A stretch of 36,451 nucleotides of DNA from assembly GCA_027034005.1 (NCBI GenBank), contig JALVJU010000285.1, forward strand, positions 1-36,451, read 5' to 3'. The DNA is from Marinilabiliaceae bacterium (GTDB taxonomy: Bacteria > Bacteroidota > Bacteroidia > Bacteroidales > Marinilabiliaceae). Positions 16,701 to 24,311 of the stretch are shown piece by piece. The notes under the pieces are model-generated. The model worked only from the letters and a program-made list of their open reading frames with translations, ran no database searches and was not told where the DNA came from. A program made the translations under genes and the position numbers. Each line of letters opens with the position of its first letter. Position 1 is the first letter of the stretch.

Positions 16701-16853
16701 TTGCGGATTAAGGTAAGCCCTGTCTGACTGCGAAGCCAGGCAGGCCCGATTTAGAAAATCACAGGTTAAAGTGAGTGCAACGAAACTGTAACCTGTTGAT
16801 TTTCTTATATCGATCCGCAATAAAAATTTTTTATTGCGGATTTAGGGTAACCA
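16701..16853. repeat. Three hairpins in the tgt-lptF/G gap
   Basis: Three separate inverted repeats fill this gap. 16717-16747 holds a CCTGTCTG / CCAGGCAGG palindrome of a family found twice more in the window. 16754-16804 holds GAAAATCACAGGTTA with TAACCTGTTGATTTTC, about 15 paired bases with one bulge. 16814-16840 is TCCGCAATAAAAA, T, TTTTTATTGCGGA with two exact 13-base arms. The direct repeats TTGCGGATTAAGGTAA (16701) and TTGCGGATTTAGGGTAACC (16835) flank the block. No gene is seen in 16634-16921. Confidence 0.75.
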
Positions 16854-16921
16854 AGAAAGCAAGTTGACGACAAAAGAACAAAAAAAATGTGTTATTAATT
16901 GTTAACTGTCGCAATTAGCAG

Positions 16922-18052
16922 TCATAAACGCTGTGATACCTGTTTCACCATTGAATTCTTCCACGAAAGGAAGTCCTCTTCAATAATGTGCTTTCTGGCT
17001 TCGCCTACCAACCACAGATAAAAACTGAGGTTATGTATCGAAGCTATCTGTGCCGCCAGCAGCTCTTTCGACACAAAAAGATGACGAAGGTATGCTTTTG
17101 TGTAATGCGAATCAACAAAGGAAACGCCATCCGGATCAACGGGGGAAAAATCATCTTTCCACTTATTGTTCTTCATGTTCAGAATTCCTTTACTTGTAAA
17201 AAGCATCCCGTTACGGCCGTTGCGCGTAGGCATGACACAATCGAACATATCAACCCCCAGGGCTATCGCTTCAAGTATGTTTTCAGGCGTTCCCACTCCC
17301 ATAAGGTACCTTGGCTTCTCTTTTGGCAGAATGCCGTTCACCAGTTCTATCATCTCGTACATGACCTCTGCCGGTTCGCCAACAGCAAGCCCCCCGATCG
17401 CATTTCCTTCGCAGTCCTGGTCTGAAATGAATTCTGCAGACTTTGACCGCAGGTCCTTGAACACACTTCCCTGAACTATGGGGAAGTATGCCTGCGAATG
17501 GCCATAAAGCGGTTCTGTTTCCCGAAACCTTTTCACACCCCTTTTCAACCAGTTATGCGTAAGGCCCATGGAATTTTTGGCATATTTATAATCGGCCGTT
17601 GAAGGCGGGCACTCATCAAAGGCCATCATGATGTCGGCACCGATGATGCGCTGGATATCTACCACATTCTCAGCAGTAAAAAAATGTTTCGACCCGTCAA
17701 TGTGTGAACGAAACTCCGCTCCTTGCTCGTTCAGTTTACGTATTTTGCTCAGAGAAAAAACCTGGAACCCGCCGCTATCGGTAAGTATCGGCCTGTCCCA
17801 TCCGTTAAACTTATGCAATCCTCCAGCAGCTTTAATGATATCCATGCCCGGCCTCAGATAAAGATGATAAGTGTTCCCCAGAATTATCTGTGCCTTGATG
17901 TCATCCTTCAGATCACGAAAATGCACCCCCTTTACAGAACCAACCGTCCCTACCGGCATAAATATGGGCGTTTGTATCTTACCATGATCGGTAGTTATCT
18001 CTCCGGCTCTTGCCGAACTGTTTTTATCTGTATGCTCTAAAACAAATTTCAT
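16922..18052 (-). CDS. tgt: tRNA-guanine transglycosylase (queuine tRNA-ribosyltransferase)
   Basis: This 376-residue enzyme replaces guanine-34 with preQ1 in the anticodon of tRNAs for Asn, Asp, His and Tyr. The TIM-barrel motifs are all present: TDSGGFQVFSL (Asp92), MMAFDECPP (Asp146), the base-binding GGLAVGEP, and the nucleophile region GVDMFDCVMPTRNGRNG (Asp268/Asp271). The C-terminal zinc site is unusual: in E. coli the ligands are three Cys and a His, but here the Cys positions read Gly309, Ser311 and Asp314 (DGVSFVDSHY), while His340 in SIHNLSFYL is kept. I recall this form in Bacteroidota Tgt. It has its own TAnnTTTG promoter box and is followed by lptF/G. Confidence 0.97.
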   Translation of the reverse strand: MKFVLEHTDKNSSARAGEITTDHGKIQTPIFMPVGTVGSVKGVHFRDLKDDIKAQIILGNTYHLYLRPGMDIIKAAGGLHKFNGWDRPILTDSGGFQVFSLSKIRKLNEQGAEFRSHIDGSKHFFTAENVVDIQRIIGADIMMAFDECPPSTADYKYAKNSMGLTHNWLKRGVKRFRETEPLYGHSQAYFPIVQGSVFKDLRSKSAEFISDQDCEGNAIGGLAVGEPAEVMYEMIELVNGILPKEKPRYLMGVGTPENILEAIALGVDMFDCVMPTRNGRNGMLFTSKGILNMKNNKWKDDFSPVDPDGVSFVDSHYTKAYLRHLFVSKELLAAQIASIHNLSFYLWLVGEARKHIIEEDFLSWKNSMVKQVSQRL

Positions 18053-18078
18053 TCAGGTTCATTAATGTTATTTGCCGG

Positions 18079-18086
18079 CAAAGATA
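18079..18086 (-). promoter_or_regulatory. Candidate -7 promoter box of tgt
   Basis: The minus strand reads TATCTTTG, a full TAnnTTTG match, 27 bases before the tgt start at 18052. It fits a short leader of about 15-20 bases. No convincing -33 TTTG was seen. Confidence 0.5.
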
Positions 18087-18128
18087 CAAAAGCAATGTCA
18101 TTAATACGATTGACTGCAAAAAGATTAC

Positions 18129-18333
18129 ACCTTAACTCCGCAAGGGTGTTTCGTAGCGAAAGCTCCAAAAGTATGCCAGTATTGGAAAGCCTGTCTGCCT
18201 GCGCAGCCAGGCAGGCGCAGCGAAAAAGCCTCGCAGGCGTAGCCATAACTACGATGAGAAGCTTCAAGTGAGCATTTTCAATAATGGTGTGACTTTGGAG
18301 GTTGCAGCAGAAAGACTCTTGTGGAATTAAGGT
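18129..18333. repeat. Long imperfect inverted repeat with nested palindrome
   Basis: The 60-base arm 18129-18188 starts with ACCTTAACTCCGCAAGGGTG. It is matched by the reverse complement of 18274-18333, which starts ACCTTAATTCCACAAGAGTC; overall identity is about two thirds by eye. The 85-base centre holds the palindrome CCTGTCTGCCTGCGCAGCCA (18190-18215 region) and a GTAGCCATAACTACG stretch. It lies between divergent tgt and a glycosyltransferase gene. Plus- and minus-strand frames here are short and not gene-like. No target site duplication was recognised. Confidence 0.65.
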
Positions 18334-18429
18334 TACATTAACCTTCAGCATGACAACAGTTACAAAACAAAAGTCAATTTATTATCACATATTTTATCGT
18401 AAAAAATTTTTTACACATTAAAAATATCT

Positions 18430-18437
18430 GATATTTG
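18430..18437 (+). promoter_or_regulatory. Weak candidate -7 promoter box of the membrane GT2 gene
   Basis: GATATTTG matches TAnnTTTG at seven of eight positions, 23 bases before the TTG start. TTTT lies at the right distance for the -33 box, so the match is only partial. Confidence 0.3.
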
Positions 18438-18460
18438 CATTGTGCTAAAACTACATTGAG

Positions 18461-19579
18461 TTGAACCAGGAAACAATATACATCTTATCTGCCATATTTA
18501 TCTTTTCATGGGTATTCCAAACCTTTCATTATTTATATATCCTCGGCGCTTTCAATCGTTATAAACCATTGGAAAGGCTACAAAAGCTTCCGCCCGTTTC
18601 AGTTGTTATCTGTGCCAAGAACGAAGATTCCAACCTGAAACAATTCCTTCCCAAAGTGCTGGAACAGGATTATCCCGAATTTCAGGTCGTAGTAGTAAAT
18701 GATACATCCACAGATGACACGGAGATGGTTCTGGCCGAAATGAAAGAGAAATACAAGAACCTCTACTACACCTCTATTCCTGTCGACAAGAAATTTTTTC
18801 ACGGCAAAAAGCTGGCTCTTACAATCGGCATAAAGGCCGCCAAACACGAGCATCTTGTTCTTACCGATGCCGATTGCTATCCTGTTTCGGATAAATGGCT
18901 GCAGTACATGGCAGGCTCTTTCAGCGACACAAAAAAGATCGTGCTTGGGTACGGCGGATATGAAAAGCAAAAAGGACTGCTGAACCTTATGATACGTTTT
19001 GAGACATTCTGGAATGCAGTACAGTATTTCGGCTTTGCACTTACAGTAAAACCCTTTATGGGTGTGGGCAGGAATATTGCTTACGAAAAAGAGGTTTTCA
19101 CAAACAGCTCTCAGTTCAGGAATAACCTGACTGTCGCATCAGGCGATGATGACCTTTTCATCATTGAAGCAGGGAACAAAAAGAACACAATCATTTGTGC
19201 CGAACCGAAAAGCCACACGATGTCTGTTCCTCCAAAATCAAGGGCGGAACTGAAGATACAAAAATCGAGGCATCTTACCTCTTCGGTACACTATCCGTTC
19301 TTCATAAAAACATGGTTGTTTTTCGAATTTTTAACAAGGCAATTATTTTGGCTGTTAACTATTTGTTCGATATTTTTTTCTATTTTTGCTCCAATTGCAG
19401 CAGGTCTGTTTGCTGTTCTGATATTTACCAAATTGATGGTAATGGGCAAAGCGGCAAAGAAACTCAGGCAAAAGCAACTGTTTTGGGCATTATTGCTGTT
19501 TGATTGGTACATGCCAATATGGATAGGAATATTGTGGATTAGTAATTTATTGAGACCAAAAGGAATTAAATGGAAGTAA
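18461..19579 (+). CDS. Membrane-bound family 2 glycosyltransferase
   Basis: This 372-residue protein has an N-terminal membrane helix (about 5-28), a GT-A catalytic domain and two to three C-terminal membrane helices (about 285-370). Catalytic marks are VVICAKNEDSNLK at the start, VVNDTSTDD (nucleotide binding), LTDADCYP (DxD at Asp136/Asp138), ASGDDDLFI (catalytic acid region) and KSRHL (position of the QxxRW-like motif). It may make or modify a surface glycan or glycolipid. The start is a TTG at 18461, with the MNQETIYILSA segment directly leading into the first helix, so I keep it. Its last 10 bases overlap the next gene, an ECF sigma factor. Confidence 0.88.
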   Translation: MNQETIYILSAIFIFSWVFQTFHYLYILGAFNRYKPLERLQKLPPVSVVICAKNEDSNLKQFLPKVLEQDYPEFQVVVVNDTSTDDTEMVLAEMKEKYKNLYYTSIPVDKKFFHGKKLALTIGIKAAKHEHLVLTDADCYPVSDKWLQYMAGSFSDTKKIVLGYGGYEKQKGLLNLMIRFETFWNAVQYFGFALTVKPFMGVGRNIAYEKEVFTNSSQFRNNLTVASGDDDLFIIEAGNKKNTIICAEPKSHTMSVPPKSRAELKIQKSRHLTSSVHYPFFIKTWLFFEFLTRQLFWLLTICSIFFSIFAPIAAGLFAVLIFTKLMVMGKAAKKLRQKQLFWALLLFDWYMPIWIGILWISNLLRPKGIKWK

Positions 19580-20178
19580 ATCCTAATCTTTCGGATAAAG
19601 CCAGGTATGATTACGATTTGGTTCAGCGGGCTGTAAAAGGAGACCAGAAGTCCTTTGCTGAATTGATGGGGAGATACAGGGATGCGATATACTTTATGTT
19701 ATTAAAGATGGTTAATAACAAAAGTGATGCAGAAGATCTTACGATCGAAGCATTTGGCAAAGCATTTAAAAACCTGGGCCAGTATTCTCCAAATTACGCT
19801 TTCAGTACATGGCTTTTCAAAATAGCTTCAAACAATTGTATCGACTTCCTGAGAAAGAAACGCACCAACATAGTATCCATCGACAGTGCCAACGATGATG
19901 ATAACGAAAATGAAACTCCCATACATCTTAAAGATGAGATGCCCGATCCGGAAGAAGGATTGATCAAACAGCAAAAGGCTATCCTGATGCGTACCGTGGT
20001 TAAGAAACTGAAACCACGTTACCGCACCCTCATAGAACTGAGATATTTCAAAGAGTTCTCGTATGAAGAGATAGCTGACGAGCTTGACCTCCCGTTGGGA
20101 ACCGTTAAAGCCCAGCTGTTCCGGGCCAGGGAACTTCTTTTCAACACCCTAAAAGGAACTGATGTAAAACTTGACTAA
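19570..20178 (+). CDS. ECF-type RNA polymerase sigma factor
   Basis: This 202-residue sigma factor has region 2 (with LTIEAFGKAFKNLGQY and FSTWLFKIASNN) and region 4 (LRYFKEFSYEEIADELDLPL followed by GTVKAQLFRARE) joined by an acidic linker (about 105-140, NDDDNENET). It resembles the widely conserved RpoE-like sigma factors of Bacteroidota that lack a co-encoded anti-sigma. It is encoded in a 10-base overlap with the glycosyltransferase, and rsmG follows 27 bases later, so no anti-sigma gene is next to it. Target promoters are unknown. Confidence 0.95.
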   Translation: MEVNPNLSDKARYDYDLVQRAVKGDQKSFAELMGRYRDAIYFMLLKMVNNKSDAEDLTIEAFGKAFKNLGQYSPNYAFSTWLFKIASNNCIDFLRKKRTNIVSIDSANDDDNENETPIHLKDEMPDPEEGLIKQQKAILMRTVVKKLKPRYRTLIELRYFKEFSYEEIADELDLPLGTVKAQLFRARELLFNTLKGTDVKLD

Positions 20179-20205
20179 GAGGTTTCATCTGTCAACAACT
20201 CATTA

Positions 20206-20826
20206 ATGGATATCATCTTGAAATATTTTCCTGACCTCACTGAAGATCAGAAAAAGCAGTTTGCTACTCTTGGCACTCTTTATGAGGAGTGGAACAGTAA
20301 GATCAATGTGATATCCAGAAAAGACATCTCTGAACTGTACACAAAACACGTTTTGCATTCCCTTGCCATTGCGAAGTTCACGAGTTTCACAAAAGGAACA
20401 AGAGTTCTTGACGTAGGAACAGGAGGAGGTTTTCCCGGCATTCCGCTCGCCATCATGTTCCCGGAAGTCTCATTTCACCTCATCGACTCCATCGGCAAAA
20501 AAATTAAAGTAGTAGAAGCGGTCACCTCTGAACTAAACCTGAAAAACGTAACCCCGCAACAGATAAGGGTCGAGCAGCTTAAGGACAGATATGATTTTAT
20601 TGTAAGCCGGGCAGTCACTGCTTTCCCCGATTTCGTAAAACTTTGCCGAAACAGGATAAAAAAAGAACAAAAGAATGCCATAACCAACGGCATACTTTAC
20701 CTCAAAGGAGGGGATTTTGGGAACGAGCTTAAGCCGTTCCGCAACAGGGTCAGTATAATTCCTCTGACAGACTTTTTTGAAGAACCCTTCTTTGAAACAA
20801 AAAAACTTATACATCTTTCGATGTAA
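20206..20826 (+). CDS. rsmG: 16S rRNA (guanine-527-N7)-methyltransferase
   Basis: This 206-residue Rossmann-fold SAM methyltransferase has the family signatures WNSKINVISRKD near the N-terminus and the SAM loop VLDVGTGGGFPGIPLAIMFP, followed by a FHLIDSIGKKIKVVE segment and a conserved SRAVT. It methylates G527 of 16S rRNA; loss of the gene gives streptomycin resistance in many bacteria. It lies downstream of the sigma factor and upstream of rpmH, which has its own promoter. Confidence 0.96.
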   Translation: MDIILKYFPDLTEDQKKQFATLGTLYEEWNSKINVISRKDISELYTKHVLHSLAIAKFTSFTKGTRVLDVGTGGGFPGIPLAIMFPEVSFHLIDSIGKKIKVVEAVTSELNLKNVTPQQIRVEQLKDRYDFIVSRAVTAFPDFVKLCRNRIKKEQKNAITNGILYLKGGDFGNELKPFRNRVSIIPLTDFFEEPFFETKKLIHLSM

Positions 20827-20903
20827 ACAACCCGGATTGACAAGGCTTTTTTCGTTTCTAAATGCAAATATTCATAAAATTAGTAAAAAAAGAAGCCATA
20901 CTT

Positions 20904-20933
20904 TTTGGAAGAAGAAAAAAACATGTATTTTTG
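20904..20933 (+). promoter_or_regulatory. rpmH promoter
   Basis: TTTG at 20904-20907 and TATTTTTG at 20926-20933 are separated by 18 bases, close to the Bacteroidota form TTTG-N19-TAnnTTTG. The L34 start codon follows 52 bases later. This is the best two-part promoter in the window. Confidence 0.75.
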
Positions 20934-20985
20934 CACTCCGTTTCGGGAGAATTAAGAATAAGTCGAAAGATTAAAACATATTACA

Positions 20986-21144
20986 ATGAAAAGGACATTT
21001 CAGCCATCAAACAGAAAAAGAAAGAATAAGCACGGTTTCAGATCAAGAATGGAATCACACAATGGCCGTAAGGTTATTTCTGCCCGCAGAGCTAAAGGAA
21101 GAAAAAAACTTAGTGTTTCTGACGAGAAGAAACATAAAGCATAA
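20986..21144 (+). CDS. rpmH: 50S ribosomal protein L34
   Basis: This 52-residue, very basic protein starts [20 protein letters not shown] and continues with the [18 protein letters not shown] block, the classic L34 sequence. The ATG follows an A-rich leader. It carries a promoter 50-80 bases upstream and a strong hairpin terminator 27 bases after the stop, so it is a one-gene transcription unit. It is too short for common ORF cut-offs and easy to miss. Confidence 0.98.
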   Translation: MKRTFQPSNRKRKNKHGFRSRMESHNGRKVISARRAKGRKKLSVSDEKKHKA

Positions 21145-21170
21145 TATACTTCTAAAGAATCAAGAACAAA

Positions 21171-21191
21171 GGGCTCGCAAGAGCCCTTTTT
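21171..21191 (+). terminator. Intrinsic terminator of rpmH
   Basis: GGGCTC, loop GCAA, GAGCCC, then TTTTT: a perfect 6-bp GC-rich stem with a U-tract, 27 bases after the rpmH stop. Confidence 0.9.
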
Positions 21192-21377
21192 CTTTTGGCC
21201 GACATCAATATCACTTTTGCAGAGAGGGCAATCAGTAGCTTTGTAAAACATCCCCCATCCACAGGCTTATAATTTTCACACTTCGGTCTCTGGTTTTGAT
21301 TCATTAATACAGTCGCTCCAAACCCCGCTTTTAAGAATAATTACCTTTTTGTATCTTAAAGATTGCTTATTTTATAT

Positions 21378-21385
21378 TATTTTTG
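21378..21385 (+). promoter_or_regulatory. Candidate -7 promoter box of the PASTA-rluD-ddl operon
   Basis: TATTTTTG fits TAnnTTTG and lies 22 bases before the ATG at 21407. It overlaps an in-frame TTG at 21383, so the ATG at 21407 is the better start. No -33 box at the expected distance was seen. The rest of the 21192-21377 gap shows no gene. Confidence 0.55.
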
Positions 21386-21406
21386 ACTCAAACAGAAATT
21401 ACGGAT

Positions 21407-22267
21407 ATGTCGATACTAAAATTCCTGATCAGCAAACCCTTTCTTAAAAATTTAGGTTTGATACTGGCATCAACCGCATTGCTGCTTATCGTTGTTTTTA
21501 TAAGCCTGAACATTTACACTCATCATGGCGAGGCCAAACCCCTGCCTGATTTCAGAGGCCTTACTGAAGCCCAGTTTAAGGAGCTGATAGAAAATGATGA
21601 CCTAAGGTACAGGATCATCGATTCTGTACATTTAGAAGATAAACTGCCTGGGGTAGTGATAGAACAAACGCCAAAGGCGGGGGAAAAAGTAAAAAGAAAC
21701 AGGACAATATTCTTCACCATCAATGCCTACACCCCCGAAAAGGTACAGATGCCCAACGTTGTGGAATCATCACTGCGTGACGCCAAAGTGACCCTTGAGT
21801 CATACGGACTGAAAATGGGTAAAATAATATACGTACCAAGTGAATACACTAACCTTGTCATGGGACAGATGTACAAAGGCAAACCCATTGAAAAAGGAAC
21901 TTCGATACCCAAAGGTTCAAGAATCGATCTGATGATAGGGAAAGGGCTGAGCGACCAGAAAACCAACGTGCCTGATCTTACAGGGATGTCGATAAACAAA
22001 GCTGAACAGATATGCCTTAACACATCACTCAATATTGGTGCAATAATTTGTGATACCACCATAAAAACAGGAGAAGATTCCCTTGATGCATTTATCTGGC
22101 AGCAACGGCCGAAGCCCGAGGAGGGAACTAAACTGAACCTTGGCGCATCGATAGACATCTGGGTAACCCTTGACTCACTGAAACTGCTTCCAGATTCCGT
22201 TGCCATGGAGATACGTATGCAGAGAGCAGCAGGTGATACAATCATTTCAAACGGTGGCGATGAGTAA
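21407..22267 (+). CDS. PASTA-domain membrane protein
   Basis: This 286-residue protein (from the ATG at 21407, MSILKFLISKPFLKN) has one N-terminal membrane helix (about 15-39) followed by three PASTA repeats outside the membrane: about 45-110 (PDFRGLTEAQFKELI), 113-186 (MPNVVESSLRDAKVTLESYG) and 190-260 (VPDLTGMSINKAEQICLNTS). PASTA domains bind peptidoglycan or muropeptides in serine/threonine kinases and penicillin-binding proteins; here there is no kinase or transpeptidase part. It may anchor to or sense the cell wall. It overlaps rluD by 8 bases and is in one operon with ddl, which supports a cell-wall link. A TTG at 21383 would add 8 residues, but lies inside the promoter box. Confidence 0.92.
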   Translation: MSILKFLISKPFLKNLGLILASTALLLIVVFISLNIYTHHGEAKPLPDFRGLTEAQFKELIENDDLRYRIIDSVHLEDKLPGVVIEQTPKAGEKVKRNRTIFFTINAYTPEKVQMPNVVESSLRDAKVTLESYGLKMGKIIYVPSEYTNLVMGQMYKGKPIEKGTSIPKGSRIDLMIGKGLSDQKTNVPDLTGMSINKAEQICLNTSLNIGAIICDTTIKTGEDSLDAFIWQQRPKPEEGTKLNLGASIDIWVTLDSLKLLPDSVAMEIRMQRAAGDTIISNGGDE

Positions 22268-23306
22268 AGAACTTCTTGAAAATGCTGATCTGCCCGAAGA
22301 GGAAAATGAACTGTATGAACATTTCAGGTTCACTGTTGATCCGGGACAAACTCACCTGAGAATTGATAAATTCCTGGTAAACAAGATACAGAATGCTTCC
22401 AGGAACAAGATACAGGCTGCGGCTGCAGCAGGGAATATCCTCGTAAACGGCAAAGCCGTAAAATCGAACTACAAGGTCAAACCCGACGATGAGATTTCCA
22501 TAGTGATGTCTTATCCTCCGCCCGACAATGAGATCATTCCGGAGGATATTCCTATCGACATTGTTTACGAGGATGATTCCGTCCTTGTGATAAACAAGGT
22601 ACAAGAGATGGTCATACATCCCGGGTACGGGAATAAAACAGGCACGCTTGTAAATGCATTGGTATATCATTTTATGGGAGATCCGTTCTTTAATCCGGAA
22701 AATGAACGCCCCGGTATAGTCCACCGCATCGACAAGGGTACTTCAGGACTTCTGGTGATCGCAAAAACTGAGATAGCAAGGAACCACCTTGCACGGCAAT
22801 TTTTCGAAAAAACATCAGAACGCACATACTGGGCACTTGTTTGGGGACAGCTCAAAGAGAACGAAGGGACTATTACGGGCCACATTGGCCGCCACCTGAA
22901 AGACCGCATGCAGATGGCCGTTTTCCCCGACGGGGAGAAAGGCAAACATGCAGTCACACACTACAAGGTCATTGAACGGCTGGGATATGTAACCCTGGTG
23001 GAATGCCGGCTCGAAACCGGGAGGACGCACCAGATACGTGCTCATTTCAAACACATAGGCCATCCCCTTTTCAACGATGACAGGTATGGAGGCGATCAAA
23101 TCCTGAAAGGCACGACCTTCACAAAATACAAACAGTTTGTACAGAACTGCTTTAAGATACTTCCCCGTCAGGCACTGCATGCCAAAACACTGGGGTTCAT
23201 CCATCCAAGAACAGGAGAAAAAATGAGATTTGACTCCGAACTCCCTGAAGATATGGCACAGGTAATTGACAAGTGGAGAAAATACATCGCAGGAAGAAAC
23301 AGTTAG
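22260..23306 (+). CDS. RluD-family 23S rRNA pseudouridine synthase
   Basis: This 348-residue enzyme has an S4 RNA-binding domain (about 33-85, with LRIDKFLVNKIQNASRNKI and ILVNGKAVKSNY) and a catalytic domain with HRIDKGTSGLLV, where Asp158 is the nucleophile. Later motifs LETGRTHQIRAHFKHIGHPL and GDDRYGG-type sequence (NDDRYGGD) match RluA/RluD enzymes. The likely targets are uridines of 23S rRNA helix 69, but RluC-type specificity cannot be ruled out. The ATG at 22260 (MSKELLENAD) overlaps the PASTA gene stop by 8 bases; a TTG at 22200 would add 20 residues with no family support. Confidence 0.95.
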   Translation: MSKELLENADLPEEENELYEHFRFTVDPGQTHLRIDKFLVNKIQNASRNKIQAAAAAGNILVNGKAVKSNYKVKPDDEISIVMSYPPPDNEIIPEDIPIDIVYEDDSVLVINKVQEMVIHPGYGNKTGTLVNALVYHFMGDPFFNPENERPGIVHRIDKGTSGLLVIAKTEIARNHLARQFFEKTSERTYWALVWGQLKENEGTITGHIGRHLKDRMQMAVFPDGEKGKHAVTHYKVIERLGYVTLVECRLETGRTHQIRAHFKHIGHPLFNDDRYGGDQILKGTTFTKYKQFVQNCFKILPRQALHAKTLGFIHPRTGEKMRFDSELPEDMAQVIDKWRKYIAGRNS

Positions 23307-23317
23307 CATTTACCAAG

Positions 23318-24307
23318 ATGACAAAAAAGAACATTGCAATAGTTTACGGCGGCTACTCTTCCGAGATAATCGTTTCGGAAAAGAGCATGAAAGGTATACA
23401 ATCATTTATTGACAGTAACAGATACAACACTTGGCCGGTGCTGATAAAAGATAATGACTGGCAGGCTGTGATTGGCGGCAAATCGTATCCGGTTGACAAG
23501 AATGATTTTTCATTAACTTTTAATGGTTCTAAAATAACTTTCGACTGTGTTTACATCACCATACACGGCACACCGGGAGAGAACGGCGTCTTGCAGGGAT
23601 ATCTTGAGATGCTCGGCATACCGCACTCCACATGCGATGTCCTGCCATCGGCCTTAACATTCAATAAATTTACCTGTAACACATATCTGAAAGGTTTTGG
23701 CGTGGCCGTTGCCGACTCCGTCCTTATCCGTAAAGGGAACGACTACGCCCCTGCCGACATTGCTGACAAACTGAGACTGCCATGTTTTGTAAAGCCCAAT
23801 GCAGGCGGATCAAGTTTCGGGGTATCAAAAGTAAAAAAGAAGGAGGATGTTGTTCCTGCCATTGAAAAGGCTTTTGAAGAGAGTGATGAAGTGATAATCG
23901 AAGAACTGCTCGAAGGCAGGGAACTGACATGCGGACTTTACAAAACATCAATAGGAGAGAATATTTTCCCTATCACGGAAGTGATAAGCAAAAACGACTT
24001 TTTCGATTTCGAGGCAAAGTACAACTCCGAGAAAGCAGAGGAGATAACCCCGGCACCTGTTCCCGACAGCATCAGCGACCGCATAAAAAAAATATCGTCA
24101 ATGATATACGACATACTAGGATGCAAAGGGATAATCAGGATCGATTACATACTCTCGAAAGATAAGATCTATATGCTTGAGGTAAATACTACTCCCGGAA
24201 TGACCCCGACAAGTTTTATCCCGCAACAGATAAAAGCTGACAAAAGGGATATTTCGCAAGTATTTACAGAGATTATTGAAGACTCGATAGCGAGGAACAA
24301 ACATTAA
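23318..24307 (+). CDS. ddl: D-alanine--D-alanine ligase
   Basis: This 329-residue ATP-grasp enzyme joins two D-Ala for peptidoglycan precursors. Motifs: IVYGGYSSE at the N-terminus (substrate loop), HGTPGENGVLQGYLEMLGIP, the ATP-grasp KPNAGGSSFGVSKV, IEELLEGRELTCGL, RIDYIL and the EVNTTPGMTPTSFIPQQ metal- and substrate-binding end. The ATG at 23318 (MTKKNIAIVYGG) lies 11 bases after the rluD stop and gives the family start; upstream in-frame codons inside rluD are not supported. It is the last gene of the PASTA-rluD-ddl operon and ends 4 bases before the convergent sugar transferase. Confidence 0.97.
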   Translation: MTKKNIAIVYGGYSSEIIVSEKSMKGIQSFIDSNRYNTWPVLIKDNDWQAVIGGKSYPVDKNDFSLTFNGSKITFDCVYITIHGTPGENGVLQGYLEMLGIPHSTCDVLPSALTFNKFTCNTYLKGFGVAVADSVLIRKGNDYAPADIADKLRLPCFVKPNAGGSSFGVSKVKKKEDVVPAIEKAFEESDEVIIEELLEGRELTCGLYKTSIGENIFPITEVISKNDFFDFEAKYNSEKAEEITPAPVPDSISDRIKKISSMIYDILGCKGIIRIDYILSKDKIYMLEVNTTPGMTPTSFIPQQIKADKRDISQVFTEIIEDSIARNKH

Positions 24308-24311
24308 CCCT

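Noticed and set aside
18049-18351. Open frames of 68-100 codons on both strands upstream of tgt
   Set aside because: They lie in the inverted-repeat region, cover one another and have no motif.
21727-22245. Minus-strand 172-codon frame
   Set aside because: It is antisense to the PASTA gene, where three clear PASTA repeats are read on the plus strand.
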